The notes under the pieces: model-generated
The model's database searches: none
Told to the model about the DNA's origin: nothing
What the model saw: only the letters and a program-made list of their open reading frames with translations
Origin: Bacteroidota bacterium
GTDB lineage: Bacteria; Bacteroidota; Bacteroidia; UKL13-3
Reading direction: 5' to 3'
DNA: 64,000 nt
NCBI GenBank assembly: GCA_030680835.1
Contig: JAUXUD010000082.1
Coordinates: 62,001-126,000, forward strand
In this document: one piece after another, positions 33,756 through 42,333 of the stretch
Numbering within the stretch: position 1 is the first letter of the stretch
Layout of the letters: every line of letters begins with the position of its first letter
Made by a program: the position numbers and the translations under genes

Positions 33756-34541
33756 ATGAACAATAACCTTAGCGTTACATTATTTCAGCAAAATCTTTTT
33801 TGGGAAAACATTGAAGCAAATATTTCGAAATTCGCGGCTTTAATTAATTCCTCAGGCCTGATAACTGATATACTGGTGTTGCCTGAAATGTTCAGTACCG
33901 GATTCTCCATGCAACCCGAAAAATTTTCCCAAACTATGGACGGGAGTGCCATATCTGCAATGAAAGCATGGGCACGTGCATGCAATGCAGCTGTTTGCGG
34001 AAGTTTAATTATTTCCGAAAAGGGAAAATACTATAATCGTTTTGTGTGGGTTGAACCGGATGGGAAATTAACTTATTATGATAAAGGCCATTTATTCAGG
34101 ATGGGTGAAGAACAGTTGCATTATTCAAAAGGAAATAATAGAATAATTATTGATTATAAAGGATGGAAGATTGCCCCATTTATTTGTTACGATTTACGTT
34201 TTCCTGTTTGGCTCAGGAGGAGCACAGCTTATAATTATGATTTAATACTGCTCGTTGCAAACTGGCCCGAAAAGAGAAGCCTGCACTGGAAGACCTTAAC
34301 TCAGGCACGTGCAATTGAAAACCAATCATACCTGGTTGCTGTTAACCGGGTAGGTATAGATGGAAATCAGGTAAATCACTCGGGAGACAGTCAGGTAATA
34401 AAGCCTACCGGAGATATCATTTTTACTGAAGCCCATAACGAAACAGTAAAAACACTGAAGTTAAATTTTGACGATTTAACACAATACCGCACCAATTTTC
34501 CCGTTGGCATGGATGCGGATATTTTTGAATTAAATAATTAA
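33756..34541 (+). CDS. Omega-amidase (nitrilase superfamily, YafV-like)
   Basis: The 261-residue carbon-nitrogen hydrolase shows the Glu-Lys-Cys triad: Glu44 (LPEMFSTGF), Lys110 (YDKGHLF), Cys144 (FICYDLRFPVW). The MFSTGF and YDLRFP segments are characteristic of omega-amidases that hydrolyse alpha-ketoglutaramate and alpha-ketosuccinamate, a metabolite-repair step after glutamine transaminases. The length is normal. It is cytosolic. It is divergent from the GldLM-like operon and followed by the DUF1573 gene after 36 bp. Confidence 0.88.
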   Translation: MNNNLSVTLFQQNLFWENIEANISKFAALINSSGLITDILVLPEMFSTGFSMQPEKFSQTMDGSAISAMKAWARACNAAVCGSLIISEKGKYYNRFVWVEPDGKLTYYDKGHLFRMGEEQLHYSKGNNRIIIDYKGWKIAPFICYDLRFPVWLRRSTAYNYDLILLVANWPEKRSLHWKTLTQARAIENQSYLVAVNRVGIDGNQVNHSGDSQVIKPTGDIIFTEAHNETVKTLKLNFDDLTQYRTNFPVGMDADIFELNN

Positions 34542-34577
34542 TGCAACGATTCAATGATAAAGTGAATCAATAAAGAT

Positions 34578-35720
34578 ATGAAGAAAACGAAAATTTTAAT
34601 TGCTGTGTTTATACTCACAGGCATGGTAATGGCTCAAAAACCAGTTAAAAAAATCCCGATAAAACCAAAAGAAGTTCCGGCATCTCCTGCAAAAACAATT
34701 GGCAAGGGCCTGGTTGATTTTGAGTATACCAAATTTGATTTTGGTAACCTGAATGAAAAGGGAGGCAAGGTGTTTCATGATTTTATGTTTACCAATGCAG
34801 GCAATGCACCTATTACAATTGTTAATGTAGTTACGTCCTGTGGTTGCACCTCAACCGACTGGACCCGGGTGCCCGTAAATCCGGGAGAAAAAGGAGTAAT
34901 AAAAGCCAGTTTTGATCCGAATGGGCGCCAGGGTAAATTTAACAAATCACTTATGGTTCAAACAGATGGAGATCCGGCTTATTTATCCATTGAAATAAGT
35001 GGGTTTGTTTTTCCCTCAAACTATAATTTTGCTGACACCTATAAATACCAATATGGTAATCTTGCAGTGAAATCAAATACCATTGATTTTAATAATGTTA
35101 AAAACACCGCTTACGACAGTACTTTAATTGGTTTGTATAACATGAGTAATAAAAGAATTTATGTGTATAAGATAGAAGGTCCGGGAAATATGTTATTTAC
35201 GAAACCTTACGATAATATATTACCCAATACCGATTTAAATATTAAATTGAAATATTATCCAAGAAAACCAATGGAATACGGACCTGTACGCCAGGAGATA
35301 AAAGTTTATACCAATGACGATTCATTACCGGTAAAAACATTTTATGTGAGTGCCAATATTGTTGAAGATTTTGGAATTCTTGACAAAAGCAGGCTTAAAA
35401 AATCGCCCAAAGCAGATTTTAATAAAACCGAAATTGATTTGGGAAAAGTATCGCTGTTTTCCAGTCCGGTTGCAACATTTACCATTACAAATAAAGGAAA
35501 AGAAGATTTAATAATCAGAAGAGTAGTAAGGGCCTGCAATTGCCTGGTTCCGGAGCTGGATAAAACAGTGATTCCAAAAGGCAAAACAGCTACTTTAAAA
35601 GTTGCGTATTCACTGGCAAATATGGCTGGCCCTGATTCTAAAACAATAAAAGTTATAACAAACGACCCATTAAATACAGAGATTACACTCACGGTAAAAA
35701 TTGATGTGGTAGGTCAATAA
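34578..35720 (+). CDS. Exported protein with two DUF1573 Ig-like domains
   Basis: The 380-residue protein has a signal peptide (ends ...GMVMAQ). An N-terminal DUF1573 domain (~45-140; FDFGNLNEKGG, SCGCTSTDW) and a C-terminal DUF1573-like domain (~285-375; IDLGKVSLFSSPVATFTITN, CNCLVPELD) follow. DUF1573 is an Ig-like (ASH/MSP-type) domain abundant in periplasmic and surface proteins of Bacteroidota. Molecular function is unknown. The Cys-Gly-Cys motif is conserved in the first domain, and the second has Cys-Asn-Cys. Confidence 0.85.
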   Translation: MKKTKILIAVFILTGMVMAQKPVKKIPIKPKEVPASPAKTIGKGLVDFEYTKFDFGNLNEKGGKVFHDFMFTNAGNAPITIVNVVTSCGCTSTDWTRVPVNPGEKGVIKASFDPNGRQGKFNKSLMVQTDGDPAYLSIEISGFVFPSNYNFADTYKYQYGNLAVKSNTIDFNNVKNTAYDSTLIGLYNMSNKRIYVYKIEGPGNMLFTKPYDNILPNTDLNIKLKYYPRKPMEYGPVRQEIKVYTNDDSLPVKTFYVSANIVEDFGILDKSRLKKSPKADFNKTEIDLGKVSLFSSPVATFTITNKGKEDLIIRRVVRACNCLVPELDKTVIPKGKTATLKVAYSLANMAGPDSKTIKVITNDPLNTEITLTVKIDVVGQ

Positions 35721-35794
35721 TTATACCTTCCGGTTTTAACGGTAAATTTATTCAGGCAATTGGAATTAGCATTATTTTTCGTTTAAAAAATTTA

Positions 35795-35802
35795 TATTTT
35801 TG
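35795..35802 (+). promoter_or_regulatory. -7 promoter element for the HtrA protease
   Basis: TATTTTTG, an exact TAnnTTTG match, lies 22 bases upstream of the ATG at 35825. No stress-sigma motif was recognised. Confidence 0.5.
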
Positions 35803-35824
35803 AACCCCAAAAATCAACTTATAT

Positions 35825-37264
35825 ATGAAGAAGTTTTTTATTGTGCTCATTGGCTTTGTAAGTGGCATTTCAGGTGCCTGGGTATTTAATAAATATCAAC
35901 CCAAAACTGTTTATTTTCAAAATGCATCCGGCGATAATTATAATTTGCCACTAAGCACGGTTAACTATAAAGGATCCAATTTAGCAAGTACGGATTTTGT
36001 GAAAGCTTCGCATGCATCAATTAACAGTGTTGTGTTTATCAAAACATTAACCAACCAGCGTATTACCAATGACCCGTTTTTTGACTTTTTTAATGGAATC
36101 GATTTCTTTGGCAGGAGGGGACCTGTTGCAAGCTCGGGTTCAGGTGTTATTTTAACGGATGATGGCTATATTGTAACCAATTTGCATGTGGTAAAAGATG
36201 CCAGTCAGATTGAAGTAATTACCAATAATAACAAACAATCGTATAAAGCCATTGTGATAGGAACCGATGCGTCTACAGATTTGGCGCTTTTAAAAATAGA
36301 AGGAAACAACCTGCCACATATCATTTTGGGTAATTCGGATGCCCTTCAAATTGGAGAATGGGTTTTGGCCGTGGGGAATCCTTTTAATTTAACCTCAACC
36401 GTTACTGCCGGTATAGTAAGTGCCAAAGGAAGAAATATCAATATCGTAAACAGCCAGTTTCCCATTGAATCATTTATCCAAACCGATGCAGCCATTAATC
36501 CGGGAAACAGCGGCGGAGCTCTGGTTGACCTGGATGGTAAACTCGTTGGTATCAATACTGCAATATCCAGCAATACCGGTTCGTATAATGGCTATGGATT
36601 TGCCATCCCTGTTAATATTGTTGCTAAAATCGTAAAAGATCTGGTTGAGTTTAAAGAAGTTCAAAGAGGTTATACCGGTTTAAATGTAAAAGATATTGAT
36701 GCTGCAATGGCTCAAAAGCTAAAAATCAGTAATAGTCATGGGGTTTTTGTGGATTATATAATGCCGGAAGGACCAGCAGAAAACAGTGGGATCAGACAGG
36801 GAGATGTTGTTATAAAAGTGAATGATAAAGATATAGACAGCAAGGCCAATTTCGATGAGCAGATTGCTTTTATGAGACCCGGAGATAAAGTTAAGGTTGT
36901 TTATTTAAGGGATGGAAAAGAAGGAGAAGCATCAATTGTATTATTAAGCAAAGAAGGAAATACAGCCATTTTGAAAAAAGGTTCCGTTTCTTCAGATATT
37001 TTGGGAGCCGATTTACAACCGGTTTCAAAAGGCGAAAAAGATAAAATGGGATTGAAAAGCGGGTACCGGATTAGTAATATTCGGCAGGGAAGGATTGCTA
37101 GTATGGGAATTCAGGAGGGTTTTATCATTACATCTATCAATAGGAAAGAGTTTGACAATGTAAATGAAATGATAAAAGTACTGGAGCAGGCACGCGGACA
37201 AACTTCCATTGAGGGTGTATTCCCCAATGGGGGCAAAGGAGTCTTCTCTTTTTACATTTATTGA
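35825..37264 (+). CDS. DegQ/HtrA-type periplasmic serine protease
   Basis: The 479-residue protein has an N-terminal membrane anchor or signal (residues 4-20). The trypsin-like domain has catalytic His121 (TNLHVV), Asp152 (STDLALLKI) and Ser229 (NPGNSGGAL). Two PDZ domains follow (~280-370; GYTGLNVKDID, FVDYIMPEGPAENSGIRQGDVV; and a second from ~385 with GFIITSINRKEF). It should degrade or chaperone misfolded envelope proteins. It stands before an ABC exporter gene (35 bp gap), so the two may be co-transcribed. Confidence 0.94.
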   Translation: MKKFFIVLIGFVSGISGAWVFNKYQPKTVYFQNASGDNYNLPLSTVNYKGSNLASTDFVKASHASINSVVFIKTLTNQRITNDPFFDFFNGIDFFGRRGPVASSGSGVILTDDGYIVTNLHVVKDASQIEVITNNNKQSYKAIVIGTDASTDLALLKIEGNNLPHIILGNSDALQIGEWVLAVGNPFNLTSTVTAGIVSAKGRNINIVNSQFPIESFIQTDAAINPGNSGGALVDLDGKLVGINTAISSNTGSYNGYGFAIPVNIVAKIVKDLVEFKEVQRGYTGLNVKDIDAAMAQKLKISNSHGVFVDYIMPEGPAENSGIRQGDVVIKVNDKDIDSKANFDEQIAFMRPGDKVKVVYLRDGKEGEASIVLLSKEGNTAILKKGSVSSDILGADLQPVSKGEKDKMGLKSGYRISNIRQGRIASMGIQEGFIITSINRKEFDNVNEMIKVLEQARGQTSIEGVFPNGGKGVFSFYIY

Positions 37265-37299
37265 ACAAAAAGTGTTACTTCGTGTTTTAATAAATACGA

Positions 37300-39075
37300 A
37301 TGAAGATACTCATCAGTTATTTAAAGAATTATAAAAACCTTGTTTTTTTATCATTGTTACTGGCTACCATAAATCAGTCGTTTTCAATGATGGATCCCTA
37401 TATTTTTGGGAAAATTGTGGACCGTGTAATTCACAAACCTGCGGGATATGATCAGGATGTATTTTTAAATGGTATTGGCTTATTGATACTGGCAGGAATC
37501 GGTGTGGCCATGGTTAGTAGAATTGCCAAAGCATTTCAGGATTATACCCAGAATTTGATTCTTCAAAAGTTTGGGGCTGCTGTTTATACCGATGGTTTAA
37601 AACATGCTTTACAGTTACCCTTTCAGGAGTTTGAAGACCAAAGAAGCGGGGAATTACTGAATGTTTTGCAAAAAGTTCGGACAGATTCCGAAAAGTTCAT
37701 CATTAATTTTATCAATATCTTTTTTACCTCAGCAATCGGAATCATATTTGTTGTGATTTATGCGGTGAGTGTGCAGCCCTGGCTTATTTTTATTTATTTT
37801 GTTGCCAGTTTTTTTTTAGCGTTTCTCACCAGTTATTTATCAAAAAAAGTTAAAAAGGTTCAACAAAAAATAGTACAGCAAACCCGTGTATTGGCAGGTT
37901 CTACAACCGAATCGCTACGTAATATAGAACTGATAAAAAGTTTGGGTTTAACCCATCAGGAAATGAAACGACTGAACCTCTCAACACAAAAAATATTAAA
38001 GCTGGAGCTTGAGAAAGTACGTTCGATAAGAAGCATAAGTTTTATACAGGGCACTATTGTAAACTTATTGCGCCAAAGTATCTTGTTTTTACTCATGTAT
38101 CTTATCTTTAAAAACACCATGACACTGGGCGAACTGATGACTTTGCAGTTTTACTCTTTTTTTATTTTTGGTCCGATGCAGGAAATGGGAAATGTAATAA
38201 TAAGTTACCGGGAGGCAGAAGCTTCATTACAAAACTTTGAGCAGATAATGCAGAAGCCAATAGAAGTCAAGCCGTTGAATCCGGTTGATATCAATCAGAT
38301 TGCCGAACTCGAATTTAAACAGGTTTCATTTACACACAGAACGGCAAAATCAAGGGCCTTGCATACTATTGATTTTAAAGTATCCAGCGGCCAAACGATT
38401 GCCTTTGTCGGGCCATCGGGCTCAGGAAAAACAACTCTGGTAAAATTATTGGTTGGATTATACAAGCCCGATGAAGGCCAGATATTATACAATAATATTG
38501 ATTCACAGAATATAGATTTTGACCGGCTGAGAAATCAAATTGGATTTGTAACTCAGGACACACAATTGTTTTCGGGTACCATTAAGGAAAACATGTTATT
38601 TGTGAACCCCAAAGCAAGTGATGAAGAAATAATAACAGCCCTGCATTTTGCGGCATGCCAGGGATTACTGGAAAGAAGTGAACACGGAATTGACAGTGTA
38701 ATCGGAGAGGGTGGCATTAAAATTTCGGGAGGTGAAAAGCAGAGACTTTCTATCGCAAGGGCATTATTGCGCAAGCCCCGCCTCTTAATTTTTGATGAAG
38801 CTACATCCTCGTTGGATTCAATTACCGAAGAAGAAATTAGTGCTACCATCAGGCAAATTAGCAGCAACAAATCGCATTTAACAGTAATGATAGCACACCG
38901 GCTTTCCACCATTATGCATGCCGACCGGATTTTTGTTTTGGAAAAAGGGGACCTGGTTGAAACGGGTAAACACAATGAACTATTGGCAGAAAAGGGCCTC
39001 TATTATGCCATGTGGAGGCAGCAGATTGGAGAGCGTAAGGAAGTAGTGGTTCCTGGGTATGGTGTTTTGGTTTAA
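37300..39075 (+). CDS. ABC exporter, fused permease and ATPase
   Basis: The 591-residue half-transporter has an N-terminal type IV (ABCB-like) membrane domain with about six helices (~12-300), followed by an ATPase domain. That domain has Walker A GPSGSGKTT (~374-382), signature SGGEKQR, Walker B LLIFDEATSSLD and the switch His in AHRLST. It should work as a homodimer, or pair with another half, to export a lipid, drug or peptide; substrate cannot be deduced. It ends just before an octamer repeat array. Confidence 0.92.
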   Translation: MKILISYLKNYKNLVFLSLLLATINQSFSMMDPYIFGKIVDRVIHKPAGYDQDVFLNGIGLLILAGIGVAMVSRIAKAFQDYTQNLILQKFGAAVYTDGLKHALQLPFQEFEDQRSGELLNVLQKVRTDSEKFIINFINIFFTSAIGIIFVVIYAVSVQPWLIFIYFVASFFLAFLTSYLSKKVKKVQQKIVQQTRVLAGSTTESLRNIELIKSLGLTHQEMKRLNLSTQKILKLELEKVRSIRSISFIQGTIVNLLRQSILFLLMYLIFKNTMTLGELMTLQFYSFFIFGPMQEMGNVIISYREAEASLQNFEQIMQKPIEVKPLNPVDINQIAELEFKQVSFTHRTAKSRALHTIDFKVSSGQTIAFVGPSGSGKTTLVKLLVGLYKPDEGQILYNNIDSQNIDFDRLRNQIGFVTQDTQLFSGTIKENMLFVNPKASDEEIITALHFAACQGLLERSEHGIDSVIGEGGIKISGGEKQRLSIARALLRKPRLLIFDEATSSLDSITEEEISATIRQISSNKSHLTVMIAHRLSTIMHADRIFVLEKGDLVETGKHNELLAEKGLYYAMWRQQIGERKEVVVPGYGVLV

Positions 39076-39083
39076 TGTTTTTA

Positions 39084-39139
39084 AGGAGGGTAGGAGTGTA
39101 AGAATATAGGAGGGTAAGAATAGGAGGGTAGGAAAATAG
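39084..39139. repeat. Octamer tandem array (GGGTAGGA)n
   Basis: GGGTAGGA, GTGTAAGA, ATATAGGA, GGGTAAGA and similar units fill the gap between the ABC exporter and fabD, convergent genes. Same family and same orientation relative to the upstream gene as after kdsC. Confidence 0.8.
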
Positions 39140-39211
39140 TATGTTCCGTTTGAGAAATTAATTAAGCTTAGTAAATCTGCTAAAGGCTAAGAGCTAGTGG
39201 CTAAAAGCCTT

Positions 39212-40090
39212 TCAGGCACTTGCGGTATTTGCTTCCCGGTGTATTTTTTTAACAAGGCCTTGTAATACATTACCAGGTCCGCATTCTGTAAAATCGGTAG
39301 CACCATCTGCAATCATCGCTTCAACCGACTGTGTCCATCTAACCGGAGCTGTTAATTGGGCAACCAGATTTTGTTTTATTTCATTTACATCAGTTACCGA
39401 TTTTGCAACATAGTTTTGGTAAACCGGACATGTGGGGGTATTAAACTGAGTGGCATAAATGGCGGCTTCCAGTTCAATGCGGGCTGGTTCCATAAATGGA
39501 GAATGAAAGGCGCCTCCTACCGGCAAAACCAAAGCTCTTTTGGCTCCGGCTGCTTTCATGAGTTCACAGGCTTTATTGATGCCCGCGATGCTACCAGAAA
39601 TAACCAATTGTCCGGGACAATTGTAATTGGCAGGAACCACTATTTCATCCGTGATGGAAGCACAGATTTCTTCAACTTTGGCATCCTCAAGTCCCAGTAT
39701 GGCAGCCATGGTTGACGATTCCCTTTCACATGCCTTTTGCATAGCCATAGCACGCGCATAAACAAGTCTTAAGCCATCTTCGAATGTTAGTGTTTTATTG
39801 GCAACAAGCGCCGAAAATTCACCCAAACTATGACCGGCAACCATATCCGGAGCAAAAGCGGAAAGGGTATGGGCTTTAATAACAGAATGTAAAAATATGG
39901 CGGGTTGTGTAACGCGGGTTTGTTTTAAATCTTCATCAGTGCCCAAAAACATAATATCGGTAATACGGAAACCCAATTGCTCATTTGCTTTTTCAAATAA
40001 GTCTTTCGCGGTTGGGTTTGTATCATACAATTCTTTTCCCATTCCTGCAAACTGGGCACCCTGACCCGGAAATATATAAGCTTTTTTCAT
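39212..40090 (-). CDS. fabD: Malonyl-CoA:ACP transacylase
   Basis: FabD loads malonyl groups onto ACP for fatty-acid synthesis. The 292-residue protein has FPGQGAQFAGMG (7-18), catalytic Ser88 in GHSLGE and His in GGAFHSPFM. The oxyanion-associated GQGAQ motif and QLV-type PGQLVISG are also present. It lies 15 bp downstream of the QueD/PTPS gene on the same strand and may be co-transcribed with it. No other fab gene is adjacent. Confidence 0.96.
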   Translation of the reverse strand: MKKAYIFPGQGAQFAGMGKELYDTNPTAKDLFEKANEQLGFRITDIMFLGTDEDLKQTRVTQPAIFLHSVIKAHTLSAFAPDMVAGHSLGEFSALVANKTLTFEDGLRLVYARAMAMQKACERESSTMAAILGLEDAKVEEICASITDEIVVPANYNCPGQLVISGSIAGINKACELMKAAGAKRALVLPVGGAFHSPFMEPARIELEAAIYATQFNTPTCPVYQNYVAKSVTDVNEIKQNLVAQLTAPVRWTQSVEAMIADGATDFTECGPGNVLQGLVKKIHREANTASA

Positions 40091-40105
40091 GTTAAACAGT
40101 TTAGA

Positions 40106-40531
40106 TTACGCTCCGTAATACTCAACAAAATTGTTTTCGGTTTCAATTAATTTTATGCAATGCAATTTGCCATTTTCAATATGGGGTTCCAGTATATTCC
40201 AGACTGCGACAACAAGATTTTCAATAGAGGGAATTTCTCCTTTTAAGAATTCAACATCCTCGTTCAGGTTTTTATGATCCAGTTTTTCGGTAATTAAATC
40301 TTTTATAAGTTGTTTTAATTTTTTAAGGTCCATGATCATTCCGGTATCCGCTTTGGGAATGCCCTTAATTGTAACAAAAAGTTCAAAATTATGGCCATGG
40401 TAAAATTTGTTTGCGCATTTGCCAAAAAAGGCATCATTTTCTTCTTCCGACCAATTGGGATTATATAATTTATGTGCGGCATTAAAGCGCTCCCTTCGGG
40501 TTATATATACAATATTTTGCTTTTCAGCCAT
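40106..40531 (-). CDS. 6-carboxytetrahydropterin synthase / 6-pyruvoyl-tetrahydropterin synthase family
   Basis: The 141-residue enzyme has zinc ligands His20 (FNAAHKL), His45 and His47 (FYHGHNF) and catalytic Cys39. It acts on dihydroneopterin triphosphate, giving a queuosine precursor (QueD) or 6-pyruvoyl-tetrahydropterin. The Cys-to-HGH spacing is C-x5-HGH, as in animal PTPS (CxxxxxHGH), rather than the C-x3-HGH of E. coli QueD, so the product is uncertain. No queC, queE or folE is nearby. In many Bacteroidota the equivalent is annotated as QueD. Confidence 0.8.
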   Translation of the reverse strand: MAEKQNIVYITRRERFNAAHKLYNPNWSEEENDAFFGKCANKFYHGHNFELFVTIKGIPKADTGMIMDLKKLKQLIKDLITEKLDHKNLNEDVEFLKGEIPSIENLVVAVWNILEPHIENGKLHCIKLIETENNFVEYYGA

Positions 40532-40609
40532 TTTAAGATTTTAAAATAAGGGGGCAAATATATGCTAATTTGCTGAAGGATAAAATTTAAAAAATTCACC
40601 GAAATCAGA

Positions 40610-41248
40610 TTATATCACACAACTAAAAGACTTAACTTGCTGCTCATCCAACAGAAAACTGTTAAATAAATCAATCTTTTTTTTGCTGCCAAAAATATCA
40701 ATGTTTAAATGAAACACTTCATTGCTTTTTGTCTCAATTTTACGGTGATACCGGATGCCTAATTCATGTAATTTGTTTTCAATTTTATTCGTTTTTATTT
40801 CCGACATAAAAATAATGCTGTATGCACGATGGTGATGATATCGGGTTATTATTTTTTGTATATATTCAAATAAAAATAAAACGATTATTGTTAGCACAGC
40901 TCCTTGAACCGCCAGGGCATAATCTTTGGAACCAATGGCCATTCCAAGTGCGGCAGTAATCCAAATAGTAGCAGCAGTGGTTAAGCCAACCACATTAAAC
41001 CCATCCTTAAATACAACACCTGCTCCAATAAATCCGATACCGGTAAGTATGTTTGCTGCAATCCGGTCTTCACTACCATGTGCACCGAGTTTAACCGACA
41101 TCATGGTAAACAGGGTTGAACCCACACTAATCAGAATCATGGTTCTAAAGCCGGCAGCTTTGCTGCTTACCTCCCTTTCTATACCAATTATTCCACCAAT
41201 TACCAATGCAATAATAAGTTGCAGGGTTTCTTCAGATGCTACTTCCAT
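40610..41248 (-). CDS. MgtC/SapB-family membrane protein
   Basis: From the ATG at 41248 the protein has 212 residues with about five transmembrane helices. The MgtC signature includes IALVIGGIIGIERE, AAGFRTMILISVGSTLFTM and ILTGIGFIGAGVVFKDG. The C-terminal domain after ~140 is an ACT-like cytoplasmic tail (SIIFMSEIKTNKIENKLHEL). MgtC homologues affect magnesium homeostasis, phosphate and ATP synthase in enterics; the role here is unknown. The 14-residue earlier start is not conserved. Confidence 0.88.
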   Translation of the reverse strand: MEVASEETLQLIIALVIGGIIGIEREVSSKAAGFRTMILISVGSTLFTMMSVKLGAHGSEDRIAANILTGIGFIGAGVVFKDGFNVVGLTTAATIWITAALGMAIGSKDYALAVQGAVLTIIVLFLFEYIQKIITRYHHHRAYSIIFMSEIKTNKIENKLHELGIRYHRKIETKSNEVFHLNIDIFGSKKKIDLFNSFLLDEQQVKSFSCVI

Positions 41249-41449
41249 TTGTTTTGAGATTAATACTTTACCTGACGATTTTATAAGCAAGATATTTTAA
41301 ACTTTCAGGATTACAAAAAACAAACAATTTTAATTTTAAATTACGTTTCACTTTTTAAATTAATCAGAATGTTATAAAAAGTGTGAATAATGTAATTTTT
41401 TTCAGAAATAATGTAATTCAAAATTATAATTATCGCTCAACTTTGTTTA

Positions 41450-41779
41450 ATGAAAAATCAAATAAAATCGGCAGAAGAAATTACCCGTGAGGTAGATAAA
41501 ATTCATAAAGAAATTCAACCGGCTCTCTATGAATCCAAACCAAAACCAGATGCTGTTATTTTGGAAACAGAAAAAGATTTGAATGCAAAAATTCTACAAA
41601 TTACGATGACAATCAGCGAAAAATATCCTGAGCTGTCAAAGTATATTGAAGAAATGCCGGAGACCATTCCTGATGAGAAAGACCCCGAGATTACAAAAAA
41701 GCATTTAAAAGGCTATTATAATTCATTGAACACCATGTTGAATAAATACATACTGGAACATCAGATTATTGGTAATTAA
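41450..41779 (+). CDS. Small helical protein of unknown function
   Basis: The 109-residue charged, predominantly helical protein (SAEEITREVDKIHKEIQPAL; later SEKYPELSKYIEEMPETIP) has no signal peptide or membrane segment. No family was recognised. It is followed 28 bp later by a small membrane protein gene on the same strand. Confidence 0.55.
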   Translation: MKNQIKSAEEITREVDKIHKEIQPALYESKPKPDAVILETEKDLNAKILQITMTISEKYPELSKYIEEMPETIPDEKDPEITKKHLKGYYNSLNTMLNKYILEHQIIGN

Positions 41780-41807
41780 TATAAGCTGAACTAACAATCA
41801 AAAATAA

Positions 41808-42029
41808 ATGCAAATGAAAAATGCAGGAATCATACTCATTGTAATGGGAGTTATAATGATGGTATATACCGGTTTCAATTATGTAACTACAGAAAAAGTG
41901 GTTGATCTGGGACCTATTCAAATAAATCAGGAAAAAAATCATCCGGTACAATGGTCACCTATCATTGGGGGCGTTCTGCTTTTGGGAGGCATCATATTAA
42001 TTATTAGTGATAAAAAGTCTGACAGTTAA
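41808..42029 (+). CDS. Small two-helix membrane protein
   Basis: The 73-residue protein (71 if the second ATG at 41814 is used) has two transmembrane helices, IILIVMGVIMMVYTGFNYV (~7-25) and IIGGVLLLGGIILIIS (~51-66). A short loop with VVDLGPIQINQEKNHPVQW lies between. No family was assigned. It probably shares a transcript with the preceding small gene. Confidence 0.55.
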   Translation: MQMKNAGIILIVMGVIMMVYTGFNYVTTEKVVDLGPIQINQEKNHPVQWSPIIGGVLLLGGIILIISDKKSDS

Positions 42030-42333
42030 TCAAAACAAATGCAATAATACATATTCATTATATCATCAGGATTCTATAACAAGCTGTAGCCTAACTTCAA
42101 AATCTGCTTTTTGCAACTGTGTTGATTTTACATTGTTCATGTCAAACTTATATGTGCCCGGTATGGGTTTTTTATTTATATAGGATATAAATAATTTGGT
42201 TTGAAAAGATTAAGAGAATATTAGGAATTATGCTGATTCTTAAATTGTACCTTTATAATATGAAAGGACTTTTTATAAGATCAATAACCCCTTTTTGGGT
42301 TCAATCAATTAATCACCCTAATTATTTACTAAA
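42030..42333. other. Gene-free interval upstream of the PKD protein
   Basis: The 304-bp AT-rich gap holds no open frame of interest. Near its end a possible -7-like TACCTTTA (42249-42256) and a small inverted repeat AACCCC-TTTT-TGGGTT (42286-42301) occur upstream of the ATG at 42334. I see nothing else I can name. Confidence 0.4.
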
